Shown here piece after piece: positions 30,597 to 41,393 of a stretch of DNA of 64,000 nt. Within the stretch, counting starts at the first letter, position 1, and every line of letters starts with the position of its first letter. Below the pieces are notes generated by a model. That model was not told where the DNA came from. It saw nothing but the letters and a program-made list of their open reading frames with translations, and ran no database searches. The stretch is from Epithemia pelagica (taxonomy: Eukaryota; Bacillariophyta; Bacillariophyceae; Surirellales; Surirellaceae), in assembly GCA_946965045.2 (NCBI GenBank), contig OX337228.1, positions 6,882,001 through 6,946,000 of the forward strand, given 5' to 3'. The translations under genes were made by a program, and so were the position numbers.

Positions 30597-32207
30597 ATGA
30601 ACGAACCTGCACCTCCAACAAACCAAACGAGTCCTAAACAGATTACTCTGTCTTCCAAGAATCTGGAAGAATGGCGTCATGCCGATTATTGGAAAAGATT
30701 GGCTCCCTCGTCTCTATTAAGCCTTTCGGAAGACGACGAACCGAACGAGAGAACAACAATCGCAGCAGATCCGTCGTTGCAGCAACAGAGGAAGAAATGG
30801 GAATCGAATGGAACACAATGCCGACAAGCCTTGCGAAATCAAGGCTTTGCACTGGTGAATGATTTTTTTGCCACACGAGAACTCGTCCACAAGCTCCGCA
30901 AGGGCATACAACACTTGCATCAACTCGGTTACCCAGCCAGTTTTATCTTGCTGTACAATGAAACGTGGGAACTGGCCTATCATTCGTGGAATTCTGTCTT
31001 GAAACCATCCACCCATGAACGCAATGCCTTTCACTTGGATATTCTCGCTTGGTACATTGAATCCAATGGCTTTTCTCCCCATCGCGATCGACAACCCGAC
31101 TATCCTCCCCTCCAGAGTTTTTTCCAAGCCCCGGCAGAAGGTACCGTCGAACCCAACCAAACAGACGCAACTAATAGCACCACCCAACCAAACGGGAACC
31201 ACAACCATCATCAGAACCGTCAAGGCGGTTCCTACGATGCCATGTTTGTGACTCATTGGATTGCCTTGACGGACGCGACACCCGAAAACAGTTGCTTGTA
31301 CATGATTCCCAAGGATTTGGATCCTGGATATTTCAATGGAGATGGCATGAAAGATACAACCACAACAACAGCAGCACTCGACGACGAAAACGAAAGCGAA
31401 ACTGCCCAAGAGGAGGAGGAGGTCGACGACGATCCGTTACGGGTCGCCTTGTCGACCAAACAATCCTTTCAACACATTCGTTGCATTCCTCGACAATCGG
31501 GACAATCCGTCCTCTTTACCCATCGAATCATTCATTGGGGATCGGCCCGGCCCCCATATGATGAAACCAACCAAATTCGTTTGCCGCCGTGTCGAAGTGC
31601 CATTTCCTTTGTGTCGTGCCATGCCGAGTTTGAATCCCCCTTTCTAATCGATTCCGCCGGTTGGACGGGCGACTCGCCCACGCCTCCTCCCTTTGGCATT
31701 CGACTGCTCCTCGTGTGTGCCCAAATGTTGATGTATTACCAACGATTTGAGTTTCCCAAAGACTTTTTGAAAGCCTGTTATGACTATTGCAAAGAACATG
31801 ATGACAAGTTGGGACCCGAGTATCGACAAAAAGTCTTTTGCGAATTTGTCAAGGCCATGCAAGAACACCAAAAGAACAAGGCCCTGAAGGAACCATCCCT
31901 ACGTACAACATCCAACGATGCGACAAGTCGCGCAATTCCGGACGAGGACAATCATAAAGATGATGATGAAGAAGAAGAAGAAGAAGAGGCAATGATGGAA
32001 GAAATGCTTCGTGCCGCTCAAACAGGATACGGAGATTTCAACGATGATTACGACGAAGAGTTTGGTGCAGAGGAGAACCAACTCAATGATGAGGATGAAG
32101 ATGGCAAAGACGAAGAAGAGGAAGAAGTCTTTCTCGGTTTGGGTGGAAAGCGTGCCATCTCCACCAAAGATCCTAACCAAACAGCAAAGAAACCCAAGGG
32201 GTCATGA
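30597..32207 (+). CDS. PhyH-like Fe(II)/2-oxoglutarate dioxygenase with acidic tail
   Basis: 536 residues from MNEPAPPTNQ; the frame is also open from an upstream ATG at 30465, which would add 44 hydrophobic residues. The phytanoyl-CoA dioxygenase pattern is visible: QGFALVNDFF entry, metal ligands HRD in FSPHRDRQPDYP and a distal His in HRIIHWGSARPP, plus a possible oxoglutarate-binding Arg (RSAISFVSCHAE). An Asn/Gln-rich insertion and a Thr/Glu-rich insertion interrupt the barrel. The C-terminal 100 residues are highly acidic ending in KKPKGS. Substrate unknown. It is divergent from RPN7 and convergent with RPSA. Confidence 0.8.
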   Translation: MNEPAPPTNQTSPKQITLSSKNLEEWRHADYWKRLAPSSLLSLSEDDEPNERTTIAADPSLQQQRKKWESNGTQCRQALRNQGFALVNDFFATRELVHKLRKGIQHLHQLGYPASFILLYNETWELAYHSWNSVLKPSTHERNAFHLDILAWYIESNGFSPHRDRQPDYPPLQSFFQAPAEGTVEPNQTDATNSTTQPNGNHNHHQNRQGGSYDAMFVTHWIALTDATPENSCLYMIPKDLDPGYFNGDGMKDTTTTTAALDDENESETAQEEEEVDDDPLRVALSTKQSFQHIRCIPRQSGQSVLFTHRIIHWGSARPPYDETNQIRLPPCRSAISFVSCHAEFESPFLIDSAGWTGDSPTPPPFGIRLLLVCAQMLMYYQRFEFPKDFLKACYDYCKEHDDKLGPEYRQKVFCEFVKAMQEHQKNKALKEPSLRTTSNDATSRAIPDEDNHKDDDEEEEEEEAMMEEMLRAAQTGYGDFNDDYDEEFGAEENQLNDEDEDGKDEEEEEVFLGLGGKRAISTKDPNQTAKKPKGS

Positions 32208-32309
32208 TATTGGTCGTATACATGCGTTGCTGTAGCTTGTAACACAACTTTCCTAATAGAAGTAGCTGTAACGTGGCCTAACGTAGATCCATTACAATGA
32301 TTCTGACAG

Positions 32310-33164
32310 TTACCAGTTCTCTCCACCCGTGGCACCACCATCCCCGTCCCATCCGCCGGCATACTCTTCACCGCCTTCTTCAAATCCAGTTGCTTCCTGC
32401 ATGGGAGCCGATTCTACGAGACCCGGTTCCACCACGACTGGTTCGGTATCGATAATCGCTTCTTCTTCGTAGGCCGCGGGGGTGACCGCCACATCGTCGA
32501 CTTGGGCTTGTTCGTCGTCCGACTTTTTAAGTTCTTCGGGGTCACGGTGGAAAAAGAGATCGACCGGGACCTCCCATTCCGCACGGCTAATGGATCCTCG
32601 CAAACGAAGGACCTCGCGAGCCAGCAACCAGTACATGAGACCAATCGAGTGCTTTCCCTTGTTGTTGGCCGGAATGGCCACATCGACATATTGCAAGGGA
32701 GAATCGGAATCACACAAGGCAATCACGGGGATATTCACATAGGCAGCTTCTTTGACAGCTTGTTGATCGGTTCGAGGATCCGTCACAATCAACAAACGAG
32801 GTTCCCGAAATTGCTTGGTGATTTGATTCGTAAAGGTACCGGGTGTGAATCGCCCGGCAATCGAGTTGCTTCCCGTGTAATTGGCAAACTTGAGAACCGC
32901 ACGCATACCGTAGGGACGAGCCGAAATGGCAATCACATCTTCGGGGTTTTCAATCGACACAATCACGCGGGCCGCCAAGACCAACTTTTCCCAGGTTTTG
33001 CCAATGTTGAGAATGTGCACCCCATCGTTGCGACGACGCCAAATGTACTCCGTCATCATGGAATCCGAGTTACGAGTTCCCGTATGAACACCAGCGGACA
33101 ACATCATTTGAATGTCCTCCTCCTTGGGCTGGAGGATCGGGGGGAGATTCGCAAAGGCCGACAT
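32310..33164 (-). CDS. RPSA: Small ribosomal subunit protein uS2 (RPSA / laminin-receptor-like)
   Basis: 284 residues, single exon. Signatures: [75 protein letters not shown] and [20 protein letters not shown]. This is the cytosolic (eukaryotic) uS2, needed for 18S rRNA maturation and 40S assembly. The C-terminus is acidic and Gly/Trp-rich (GGWDGDGG), as usual in the family. It shares a 258-bp divergent promoter with plastid RimM, so two ribosome genes for different compartments are paired. Confidence 0.97.
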   Translation of the reverse strand: MSAFANLPPILQPKEEDIQMMLSAGVHTGTRNSDSMMTEYIWRRRNDGVHILNIGKTWEKLVLAARVIVSIENPEDVIAISARPYGMRAVLKFANYTGSNSIAGRFTPGTFTNQITKQFREPRLLIVTDPRTDQQAVKEAAYVNIPVIALCDSDSPLQYVDVAIPANNKGKHSIGLMYWLLAREVLRLRGSISRAEWEVPVDLFFHRDPEELKKSDDEQAQVDDVAVTPAAYEEEAIIDTEPVVVEPGLVESAPMQEATGFEEGGEEYAGGWDGDGGATGGENW

Positions 33165-33422
33165 GTTGGATGGTTCACTTGGATGAAACTAGGAGATGCC
33201 TAGAGAACAAGGATATTGCACTGTTCCTGATAACTGATATTATCTCGTCTAGAGAAAACAGTAAACCGGTAAGGGGGAAATCCAAGTAAGGCAGTAAGGG
33301 GTAAAACTATGTGTGGACGGGTATAGCTTTCGTAGAACTATGGCTCCAGACCGATCGATACCCCCATCGCGTTGCCATGTCAAGAATTCGAGTCATTTCA
33401 TGTCAAATGTCAACTCTGATGA

Positions 33423-34688
33423 ATGGCGGTCATCACCAACAAGAGAAAGAGAAGTTTTGGCTGGTGGATTGGCTGTTGCGTTGCGTTTGGTTCGTCGCTG
33501 GACCAAACTACCAGCGTTGTCCATGGTGCCTCCCGACCAGTTGCATGTTTCGTTCCGTCGACGAGCACAACTGTAGTAGCCCCAAGAACCACTAGCAGCC
33601 GACCACAAGGGTTTGGCTGGACCGTCAGGGCCAGGCCAAATCACAACAACAACAACAACCACGACAACCACGTTCCAAGTCCACAAAATAATGGTGAAAC
33701 TGATCTTGCCCATCCATCCAACGAGAAACGGCGCAAGAAAAAGAATAAATACGACAAATTCTCCAAAGTGCAACATGATTTCGACCCGTTTGATCAACTA
33801 CTTGCGGAAACCACTCAAAAAGTCCAAGACATGGAAGAGGCGGCGCGATTGCGCAAAGAGAAAAAGAGGTTTTCTCCTCAAGCGCAATCTGCCATGAATC
33901 GTTCCAAACAAGAACAACCACAAGCCTTGTCGTTTCCCGATACCCAAACCATTGATCCCTACGATCCGACCACCTTTGGATATATTGAAATTGCCCATGT
34001 GACAGGTGCTCATGGAGTGTATGGATGGCTCAAGGTCCAATGCGTGACGGGATTTCCAGTGGAACGACTCTTGACGGCTGGCATTCGGCACTTGAAACCC
34101 AAACAAAAACGAGCGCCCCGACAAGTCGTCCTGGTGGAGGGACGATATTCGGGTCGAAATGAGGAGTATTTGTTGCAGTTGGAACATGTTCGAGATCGGG
34201 AAGCAGCTCTCAGACTACGAGGATCCATACTCTATGTTCGAGAAGAAGAAAAGGTGGAGTTACGGGCCTCAAACAATGACAAGCAAGACGATCATGCCAA
34301 CAACAATCAAGAGGAGGAGGAGAAAGAAGAAGAAGAAAAAGAAGAAGAATACTTGTTGTCCGATCTCGTGGGATTGGAAGTCCGGTACTCCAGTACGGAC
34401 ATGGTTGTCGGTACGGTACATGGCCTTGTGTTGGCCGAAGAAATGTGTGCCATTCCAGAACTGGGACATGACACCCTCGAAGTCCTACTGCAGAAAGGAC
34501 CTCTACCATCGTTTCGAGATGAACTGGTGCTGATACCGCTCGTACGTCAAATTGTTCCCAAGGTCAGCCTTGTGCAAAAATGCTTGTGGATTGATCCTCC
34601 GGCAGGCTTGCTGGATTTGACCTATGTCCGATCCGAACGGGTCCGCATCAAGGGATTTTTGCCAACGACGGCGTCCACGGATGTGTGA
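33423..34688 (+). CDS. rimM: Plastid RimM-like 16S rRNA-processing factor
   Basis: 421 residues. The N-terminal 45 residues (SFGWWIGCCVAFGSS ... VACFVPS) look like a plastid presequence; a polyN/K linker follows. The RimM N-domain begins at about 178 (FGYIEIAHVTGAHGVYGWLKV, with GRNEEYLLQLEHVRDREAALRLRG). The PRC-barrel follows (LLSDLVGLEVRYS ... ELVLIPLVRQIVPKV). RimM matures the 30S head in bacteria and plastids. A Glu/Lys-rich insert of about 30 residues separates the two domains; this is longer than in bacterial RimM. Confidence 0.9.
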   Translation: MAVITNKRKRSFGWWIGCCVAFGSSLDQTTSVVHGASRPVACFVPSTSTTVVAPRTTSSRPQGFGWTVRARPNHNNNNNHDNHVPSPQNNGETDLAHPSNEKRRKKKNKYDKFSKVQHDFDPFDQLLAETTQKVQDMEEAARLRKEKKRFSPQAQSAMNRSKQEQPQALSFPDTQTIDPYDPTTFGYIEIAHVTGAHGVYGWLKVQCVTGFPVERLLTAGIRHLKPKQKRAPRQVVLVEGRYSGRNEEYLLQLEHVRDREAALRLRGSILYVREEEKVELRASNNDKQDDHANNNQEEEEKEEEEKEEEYLLSDLVGLEVRYSSTDMVVGTVHGLVLAEEMCAIPELGHDTLEVLLQKGPLPSFRDELVLIPLVRQIVPKVSLVQKCLWIDPPAGLLDLTYVRSERVRIKGFLPTTASTDV

Positions 34689-35435
34689 CAACAAAACCAT
34701 GACCATCGGATGGTCCATGACTCCAACCAGTTTGTCGGAAAACTCAAAACTGGAGCAGACCGACTAGGAAGAGGGAAAGGAGGGATGTAGAAATCCATGT
34801 ATCGTGAATAGTATGGTTGATCACATGTTCACACTGTTGTTCTCTCATAGTATAGACATGTCGATTGCCAATACTGAAAACACCAAACCTGGGATTCCTC
34901 TGGCCTAGGTAGAATACCACTATTAGGTACTACCTAGTAGGAGAGTCTCTGCGGACGGACTGGCACAACGAAAAAAGACCCTCTCTGTTTTTGGTCAAGG
35001 AGGATTGGTTCCACGTTCCAATGCCAGAGAGAGAAAGAGAGAGAGAGACAAACCCACACGGCGCAATCCATACGCTTCTCTCTCTACTATACTAGCTACT
35101 AGAGGTATAATGATTCGAACGAGGAGTAAAAAAAAACCAATCCAACACGTCGTGCTATTGTAGTAGTCGGATGAACGATACACACTCTTCACACACAGAG
35201 ACAACGGCCCAGCCACAACCACCACACCACGGTTGGTCCGTTCCATCCCACACACACACACACAACACCAACAACAACAAGAAGGATGTGAGGGTCGTCC
35301 CATTCTGTGGTGGCCACCCACAGTCTCTCTATTTTCTCGCTCATTGTAATTCTTGTTCCAGAGTCGCATGTCTTGTTGTCGTTGTGGTGTTTCTTCTTCT
35401 TGTTATTAGTATTGCTTGCTTGCTTGCTTACTTAC
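34689..35435. other. Intergenic with simple repeats and a short inverted repeat
   Basis: 747 bp. Contains ctaggtag ... ctacctag (8-base arms, about 34902-34937), a (GA)n tract near 35026-35050, a (CA)n tract near 35250-35262, and gcttgcttgcttgcttacttacttac near 35412-35437. No supported gene; the right end is probably the 3' UTR of the minus-strand gene. Confidence 0.5.
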
Positions 35436-36626
35436 TTACACATTCGGCACGGCCGACGAGGCCGACAAGTGTTTGTGCCCGTATTTGCGATCCAACAAAA
35501 ACTTGGGGCCTTGTGGAACCGTGAGGGGACGTCGCACATGCGATTGCGTCGTGGCGGCGCTGGCCAAGGAATGGGCATCATCATGGTCATTCCATCGTCG
35601 TCTCTGTGAAATACCGGCGACACTGTGGGCATCGTCCGACAATCCCAGGGCCGTGCCGCGCCGTTGGGGGGAGGAGGCCGAGGCGGACTTGGTGCCATAT
35701 TTTTGATCCAACAAAAACTTGGGACCGACGGCCTTGGTGGTGGTGCGACGACGGGGCGATTTCGAAGTAGCCTCGCCGCGTGCCGTGGCGGGCACACTGG
35801 AGGATCTGGATGGACTATTGAGAGCCGCCGCTTGTTTGGCATGAGTCCGGTTGCGACTGCTGGCCGTGGGTTGCATAAAGGATCCGGCGGCGCGTCGTGT
35901 CGTGGAGGTGTACGTACTTTTGCTGGAAACGGAGCGGTCGTCTCGGCTGGTATACGGTGTAGAAGTCGATGGCTTGGGCCGGGCCGTGGCGCGCGTGGCC
36001 GTGGCAAAGGTGGGAGCGACGGGTTTCGTCAAGGCCTTGGTGGATCGAATGCGTTGGGGATGAATCGGACTCGAGTCCGTGGTCGTATCGGTGGCCTCGT
36101 GTTTGCGATAGAGGCCCGTCTTGGGTTTGTTGGAGGTGGACAAGGCCAAGGGTTCGGGCACCGTCACGCCGCGGCTACTCTTGCGGGGACTGCCCGAGGA
36201 TTTGGACGATGGACTTGGTGTACCAGCCACCGTTCTTCGAGGAGACGACGTATTAGACGAAGCCGCAGGACTGGCCGCATGTTTCTTGGGGGGCACAATT
36301 TTGGAGGTTCGTTGGGAGGGCGTCTTCTTGGGGGTCGTGGTTGTAGGACCTTGTTGGGGATTGGCACTAATGGGTTTGGAAGGCGTCGTGTCGGCGGCCG
36401 CAGGATCGTCCTCTTCATCTTGGGCCAGAATGCGATGCGACGACAAGGGCGAGGGGGCCGGTTCCGTTTCTTCTTCTTCTGGTTCCTGTGTTTCGGCTGG
36501 TGCGGCATGCACATCGACGGCTACCGATGTGGGTGAGGGATACTGCGGCTCGTCGCCATGGTCTTTCACGGCTTGCTGTTTGGCGGGGGGAGAGGACACG
36601 TGGTCCTCCATGCCATCGGCCGTCAT
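35436..36626 (-). CDS. Disordered basic protein with two GPKFLLD(Q/R)KYG motifs
   Basis: 396 residues from the first in-frame ATG (MTADGMEDHV). Almost entirely Ser/Thr/Pro/Arg/Lys-rich and predicted disordered, beginning acidic (EEEETEPAPS) and becoming basic. Near the C-terminus two copies of an ordered motif occur: VGPKFLLDQKYGTKSASAS and QGPKFLLDRKYGHKHLSAS, about 75 residues apart, each followed by SAS. The repeated motif is a likely binding element. No known domain recognised; a chromatin or cytoskeletal role would be speculative. Confidence 0.65.
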   Translation of the reverse strand: MTADGMEDHVSSPPAKQQAVKDHGDEPQYPSPTSVAVDVHAAPAETQEPEEEETEPAPSPLSSHRILAQDEEDDPAAADTTPSKPISANPQQGPTTTTPKKTPSQRTSKIVPPKKHAASPAASSNTSSPRRTVAGTPSPSSKSSGSPRKSSRGVTVPEPLALSTSNKPKTGLYRKHEATDTTTDSSPIHPQRIRSTKALTKPVAPTFATATRATARPKPSTSTPYTSRDDRSVSSKSTYTSTTRRAAGSFMQPTASSRNRTHAKQAAALNSPSRSSSVPATARGEATSKSPRRRTTTKAVGPKFLLDQKYGTKSASASSPQRRGTALGLSDDAHSVAGISQRRRWNDHDDAHSLASAATTQSHVRRPLTVPQGPKFLLDRKYGHKHLSASSAVPNV

Positions 36627-38036
36627 GATCACGTTGGGTGCTTGTCGTCAATGGGAATGGAAACAAAAGAGTTCGTTGGTTGTTTTTTGGAGACAACAAG
36701 CTCGCACTTGAAAGCACTAAAAGGACTTGATGAATGATGATCGTGTCCAAGGAACACCGACGATTTCCAATCCTCTTGGTGGTGAACTTGAAATGTTGTT
36801 CTGTTTCCACTCGGCAAGCAACGAAGGAAAGCGTTTGTTTCTCACCAATAAGAGTCTCGCAATCAATCCAGGAAGGAATTGAGGAATTACAACGGATTCT
36901 GGTAATTCCAGTAGTCCTTGGGTGTTGTGTGTCACTTTGGTTGCCGCCTCGAGGCTCCAACGGAACAACAAGGGGTCCAAGAACAATTTATCTCGAATTT
37001 CTTCAACGGTTGGCGCGCCGTTGTTGTTACACAAGTTGTGCTCGTTGTGGTTGGTTGGTTCGTTCGATCGATCGATTACTGACGGCAACAACTGTTTGAC
37101 CCGCCGACAAACTCTGCTATCTATTCTTCTTCTTCTTGTGGGTCGTTGTCGTCACAGACAGTGGTCCAGGAGAGGAACCGAAGATGGTGGTGTTGCGTTG
37201 GGTGTTGTTGCTGTTGTTTTGTTCTCAGTAGCAGTAGCAGCTATTAGTTTTTCGGGTGTACACTGCTTTCCAGACAGAACGCGACCTGACACGGGGGTGC
37301 TTTCGTTTGGTCCAAAGAGTACGAGAGTGGCAGAACGAGTACGATGGTGGAGGGAGACATTCGAACCGACCTTCTGTAGGTCCAACTAGTACGAGTACTT
37401 AGGAACTCCTCCACCTATGCCCCAGTCGTGGTCAGCGGACCCAGCGGCGCGCGGCGCACCGCCAGAGACGCCGGCTGTTCCTTCGTTGTGGCGGCCCATC
37501 CTCACGATAGTATGAGTCGATCGATCCACCTCGTATCTTATGGGGGAATCGAATCCATCAGTTCTAGATGCCAGATTTCTCCATAGATCCAGTTGACCGG
37601 ATATCCCAAACGTATCCACACTCGACATGCCATTGTACGGTCAAGACTCTGTGCTTCGTGTCGTCATGTCCTCTTCTTCTGTTTTGGATCACTTTGATCA
37701 GTCGATTGTTTCTTTCACCAGCTCTGGCGGATCCAAACTATGAGTATGTACGTGTGAGATTTTAGAAGCAGAAGTGGCCGAGTTTGTGGGAACTCCAACA
37801 CTCCCCCGATCCAACGACCACCCATGTGTCCCTCCCCGACAGATTTGATTGCCAGTCATTGCATGCATCAACGGTTGGCACCATTGCGCAACGCGAACGC
37901 ATTCGAACAAAATGGTGAGACAAAGTTCCAACTCGGAAAAGGACGGATCCTTGGATTCGTTGGATGATGATTGACTTGAAGCAAAAGTATTGGTGGTCTT
38001 CGTGTCGGCAGTTTCTTGCTCGTTCTCTGCAAAAGA
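36627..38036. other. Intergenic before segmental copy C
   Basis: 1.4 kb without a gene I can support. A 124-codon minus-strand frame (36717-37091) has protein-like composition but no ATG or splice evidence. A (GATC)n-like run lies near 37065. A plus-strand 38-codon frame begins at 37628. The right end is the unrelated sequence joined to EngB at the copy C breakpoint (38058). Confidence 0.4.
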
Positions 38037-39491
38037 ATGCGCTGCTACCCGATCATGGCTCAACTCAAGAGAACTGCAAAATTGTTGTTGGAGACGACAA
38101 ATGACTCGTTTATGGCCAATGGCTCCCAAGGATCCTTGTTATCGCGACTGACCGTGGCGGCCTTGCGTCTCAACAATCATGCAATCGCCACGAACGCCAT
38201 TTCCCATCGTCAAAATCAGTTTCGCAATGACATGAATCCTCTGGAAAGTTGTGCGATTGTACGAAATCTATTGCGCGCTGGAAATGGGACAGAGGCGTAC
38301 CAAATCCTCGAGGAGGAATTGTCGTTGCCCATGATATCAACCAACGAGGACGAAACGACTGAAACACATTGCAATTTGTTAAAATTTCGAGCCCAAGCCC
38401 TGGCATCCATTGCCTCGTGGCATTTTTTCGGGGGAGAACCTCGAGCTGCAGTGTATGCGTGTCGTATAATGTGTGCCATGGGACCTGCTGTGCGCCAGGC
38501 AGAGATTTCGGGTTCGGAACTGGGAGTGCCCTTTTTGCGTCTCTTACAAGGCGCCAGTCAATGTCAATCCAAGATTCGTACAGGAGAAATAGTCAACGAG
38601 GCTTTCCTTGGCCCCAACAGCGAAAAAGTGAGCAAACTCCAAGTTCCCTGTAACGTAGTGTATGCCGTTTTGGATGTCATGATGACTTTACCTTCGGAAA
38701 ATGACGACCGCGTCTACGAGGTACTTTCGAATGCCTTGGTACGCCGCGTTCTGTTTGTGACGGGGGCAGTCAACATGGATGGTTGTCCTCCACCCGATCG
38801 AGGGGAAGCGGCCTTTATCGGAAGAAGCAATGTGGGCAAGAGTAGCCTGGTCAATGGCGTGACGAACCGCAAAGCACTGGCCTATACTAGCAAACGACCC
38901 GGCAAGACACAACAGTTCAACTTTTTTGCCGTCAATGACAAGGTCGGTAGAGAACAAGAAATCAAATACGGCGACATGGTGCATGGAAGCAAGGATGCAG
39001 ATTCGTTCTATATGGTAGACGTAAGTGAAATTGCTGTTTCGTGGACATCTGGAAAGAGCGCTCGTTCTCACACGTGCTGCTTCTACCAGCTCTCCGGATT
39101 TGGCTACGCCAGGGTACCAGAGAAACAACGCCAAGAATGGTCCTCCTTTATGCAAGATTACATTGCAACTCGCCCAACCCTTCGAGTCTTGTTTCACTTG
39201 ATTGATAGTAGGCATGGTCCAACTGAAGAGGATGCCGCTATTATGAAGCAAGTCGAGGAAAACATTCCTCCCACAGCCAAATATGTAATTGTCCTAACAA
39301 AGGCGGATAAGAATAGCAAAGGAGCACCGGGAAACTATTCTGGAAAGGTATCCAACGATGTCATGAACAAGCTGCGCCAGGTAATGGGAGAAACGTTACA
39401 GCATGATGTTCCTGTTGTTTTGACATCGGCGGAAAGCAAGCTCGGCAGAGATAAAATGTGGAGCTATCTTCGCCGTGCTGCCATTTCCTAA
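38037..39491 (+). CDS. engB: EngB-type GTPase copy C, 5'-truncated
   Basis: Exons are 38037-39020 and 39090-39491; the 69-bp intron (GTAAGT...ACCAG) is also open, so read-through is possible. The first 20 codons come from unrelated sequence; homology to copies A and B starts at 38058, so signal peptide and about 120 residues are lost. All five GTPase motifs are present: GRSNVGKSS (G1), PGKTQ (G2), VD+LSGFGYA (G3), LTKADK (G4), TSAESKLG (G5). In G3 the usual DLPG proline is serine, next to the switch II glycine. Without plastid targeting it cannot replace copy A directly; probably a pseudogene in the making. Confidence 0.7.
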   Translation: MRCYPIMAQLKRTAKLLLETTNDSFMANGSQGSLLSRLTVAALRLNNHAIATNAISHRQNQFRNDMNPLESCAIVRNLLRAGNGTEAYQILEEELSLPMISTNEDETTETHCNLLKFRAQALASIASWHFFGGEPRAAVYACRIMCAMGPAVRQAEISGSELGVPFLRLLQGASQCQSKIRTGEIVNEAFLGPNSEKVSKLQVPCNVVYAVLDVMMTLPSENDDRVYEVLSNALVRRVLFVTGAVNMDGCPPPDRGEAAFIGRSNVGKSSLVNGVTNRKALAYTSKRPGKTQQFNFFAVNDKVGREQEIKYGDMVHGSKDADSFYMVDVSEIAVSWTSGKSARSHTCCFYQLSGFGYARVPEKQRQEWSSFMQDYIATRPTLRVLFHLIDSRHGPTEEDAAIMKQVEENIPPTAKYVIVLTKADKNSKGAPGNYSGKVSNDVMNKLRQVMGETLQHDVPVVLTSAESKLGRDKMWSYLRRAAIS

Positions 39492-39519
39492 ACTGTGGCG
39501 CACGGTTCTCTTAAGTCTA

Positions 39520-40994
39520 TCAACTGGTTTCGGTCCCTTGTTTCCCCGACGACATGACCCAATCCGGCATGCGATTCAGTTTCCAATGACTCAGATCGAC
39601 CTTGTTCCGTTCGGCCAGGGCAAGCACTTTCAAAAACAGCAGTGTTGCCGGTTCGGCATTGGAACCAATTTCTTCGCAGATAATGTTCAAAACAATCTCA
39701 AAGGCGTGATGTGACGGTGGATCATCGATATCGTACAGCATTTCGACCTTCGAACCTCGGTGGCATTCATTAACAGGGGAGTGGTAAGACTGTCCATTTT
39801 TACCAAGAGATCCCATGCTTTCTTGGACCAATATAGTTCCTCTGGGGGCGTTTCTCCTTTTTGCTTAGCTTCTTGCCAATAAGCCCATAGGACACGTTTG
39901 TAGTCGGCTCCTTTTACTTGTACACCCAATCAGGGTTCGCAGCTACAAGTGCGCCAGCCATGTCGTAAAGTGTTGTCCCACTTGCGGAGGAGAAATGAGG
40001 GTGAGCAGCGTCGTATGTTGCGAGGTGCTGGTTAATGACTCCGACTTGGACATGGACGAATCCAGCAAGGCCATGACAAATTCCACGTCACTGACAGAGT
40101 TTCGATCGGATTTGGGTGTGTCGCATAATAATGGCAGAGCAGATGTTTGCACTGTTCAAGGTACCACCCAGACAGAGGAACTGGAGGACTTTTTCGGTTT
40201 GCGAGGCATCCAAAATGGTAAAGGTGGGATCTTGTTTGAGTGCAATGTCCAAGAGCTCGATAAAGCGTTCCGAAGCCTCTCGACAATATTCGGGCAAGGT
40301 GAATCCAATTCCTGCCGGAGTGGATTACGACGATGTGGTTGTTGAGCTTGGAGCAAACGGGCAAACGAAAAGAGCATGGGTCGCAACACGTTGAGAGTGG
40401 TGGATTGTCCCACTTTGGTATACTCGTGAATCGCCGTATCCGATTTGGAGTTTTTCGGATTGTCGTCTGGTTTCGATTCAGAGTCTGCTTCTTCTTCCTC
40501 TTCTTTTTGTGCACGACCGGTCAAAAAGTTGACAATGCTGGATGCGGTGCAACCCTCGAAGAGCCGCCAGTGCCAAATCCAAGAGTTGCATTTGAGTTCG
40601 TCTCTGTTTTCGGTAGGTGGTTCGTCGTCAAGGGAAAGCTTTGGTTTGGACGACACAGCCCCATCTCGCACAAAGGACTCGAATCATATGGTCCTCTCGA
40701 CTGTGCACCACGGCACTCTTTTCAATGGCAACTTGCGCCTTGCAAATCGCTTCGTCGAATGATTTGGAGGCACCATCAAAGTCACCTTGCTTCAGAAGCG
40801 CCCGACCATGTCGTGTTAAGAGTTTCACTTCGAGCGGTGGCCCCCATCTCTAGAGAAATGCTCTCCGTTTTTGGAAATGTGCTTAAGGCCATCACGGCAA
40901 TCACAGGCCGACACTTCGAATAGACCCCATCATTAACAGTGAGGCTGCTCGTTTCGAATGGAGAACTGCTAACAAATCTCCCAATTGGATACAA
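39520..40994 (-). pseudogene. Decayed gene X, copy C (TPR-like helical protein)
   Basis: On the minus strand, protein-like segments follow one another in different frames: KLLTRHGRALLKQGDFDGASK (TPR-like), LNVLRPMLFSFARLLQAQQ, ERFIELLDIALKQDPTFTI, YLEQCKHLLCHYYATHP, DVEFVMALLDSSM, YKRVLWAYWQEAKQ, EIVLNIICEEIGSN. No plausible introns reconcile the frames. Compared with copy D this copy has two extra lesions: GAG to TAG at the codon after WLAHL, and an 8-bp deletion at 39925-39932. The remaining frame breaks are shared, so decay began before the duplication. Family not recognised. Confidence 0.6.
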
Positions 40995-41054
40995 GCTGGG
41001 CTTTCGGATAGCATTCTAATACCATGGTATAATGGCGAATTGAAGCCCCGTAGT

Positions 41055-41096
41055 CACCTTTCATGTAGCACCTTTCATGAAGCACCTTTCATGTAG
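41055..41096 (+). repeat. 14-bp minisatellite, 3 units
   Basis: Three copies of cacctttcatg(t/a)ag upstream of gene Y. The equivalent position in copy D (51673-51728) has four units. Confidence 0.85.
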
Positions 41097-41393
41097 CATC
41101 GACGAGCGTCTTCCTTGATTGCCGCAATGGAATTCTTCATCTCCATTCTTGCGACCGTGTCACGATGCCCCTCTGGTTGATTGTTGCGCCGAACTCCGTT
41201 GCCCTCGAGGAACGTGTTGTTGCCGTAGAGGTGCGTGCAAGACTGCCCCGACGGTTGATTGTTGCACTGTGTTAAACCGACCCCGCTGCCTCGCAGCTCC
41301 AGGGTCCGATCGCCAATCAACACGAAACGCCAACAACAACACGCAACAATCCAACACGCACAAAAAACAAATACGAACGAAATACGATTGACC

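Noticed and set aside
36717-37091. 124-codon minus-strand frame with protein-like composition (VIPQFLPGLIARLLLV)
   Set aside because: It has no ATG, no splice sites joining it to another exon and no recognised family. It may be leader sequence of the disordered protein.
40333-40923. 196-codon plus-strand frame opposite gene X
   Set aside because: It is antisense to the TPR-like segments and its length depends on a CTT microsatellite that varies between copies.
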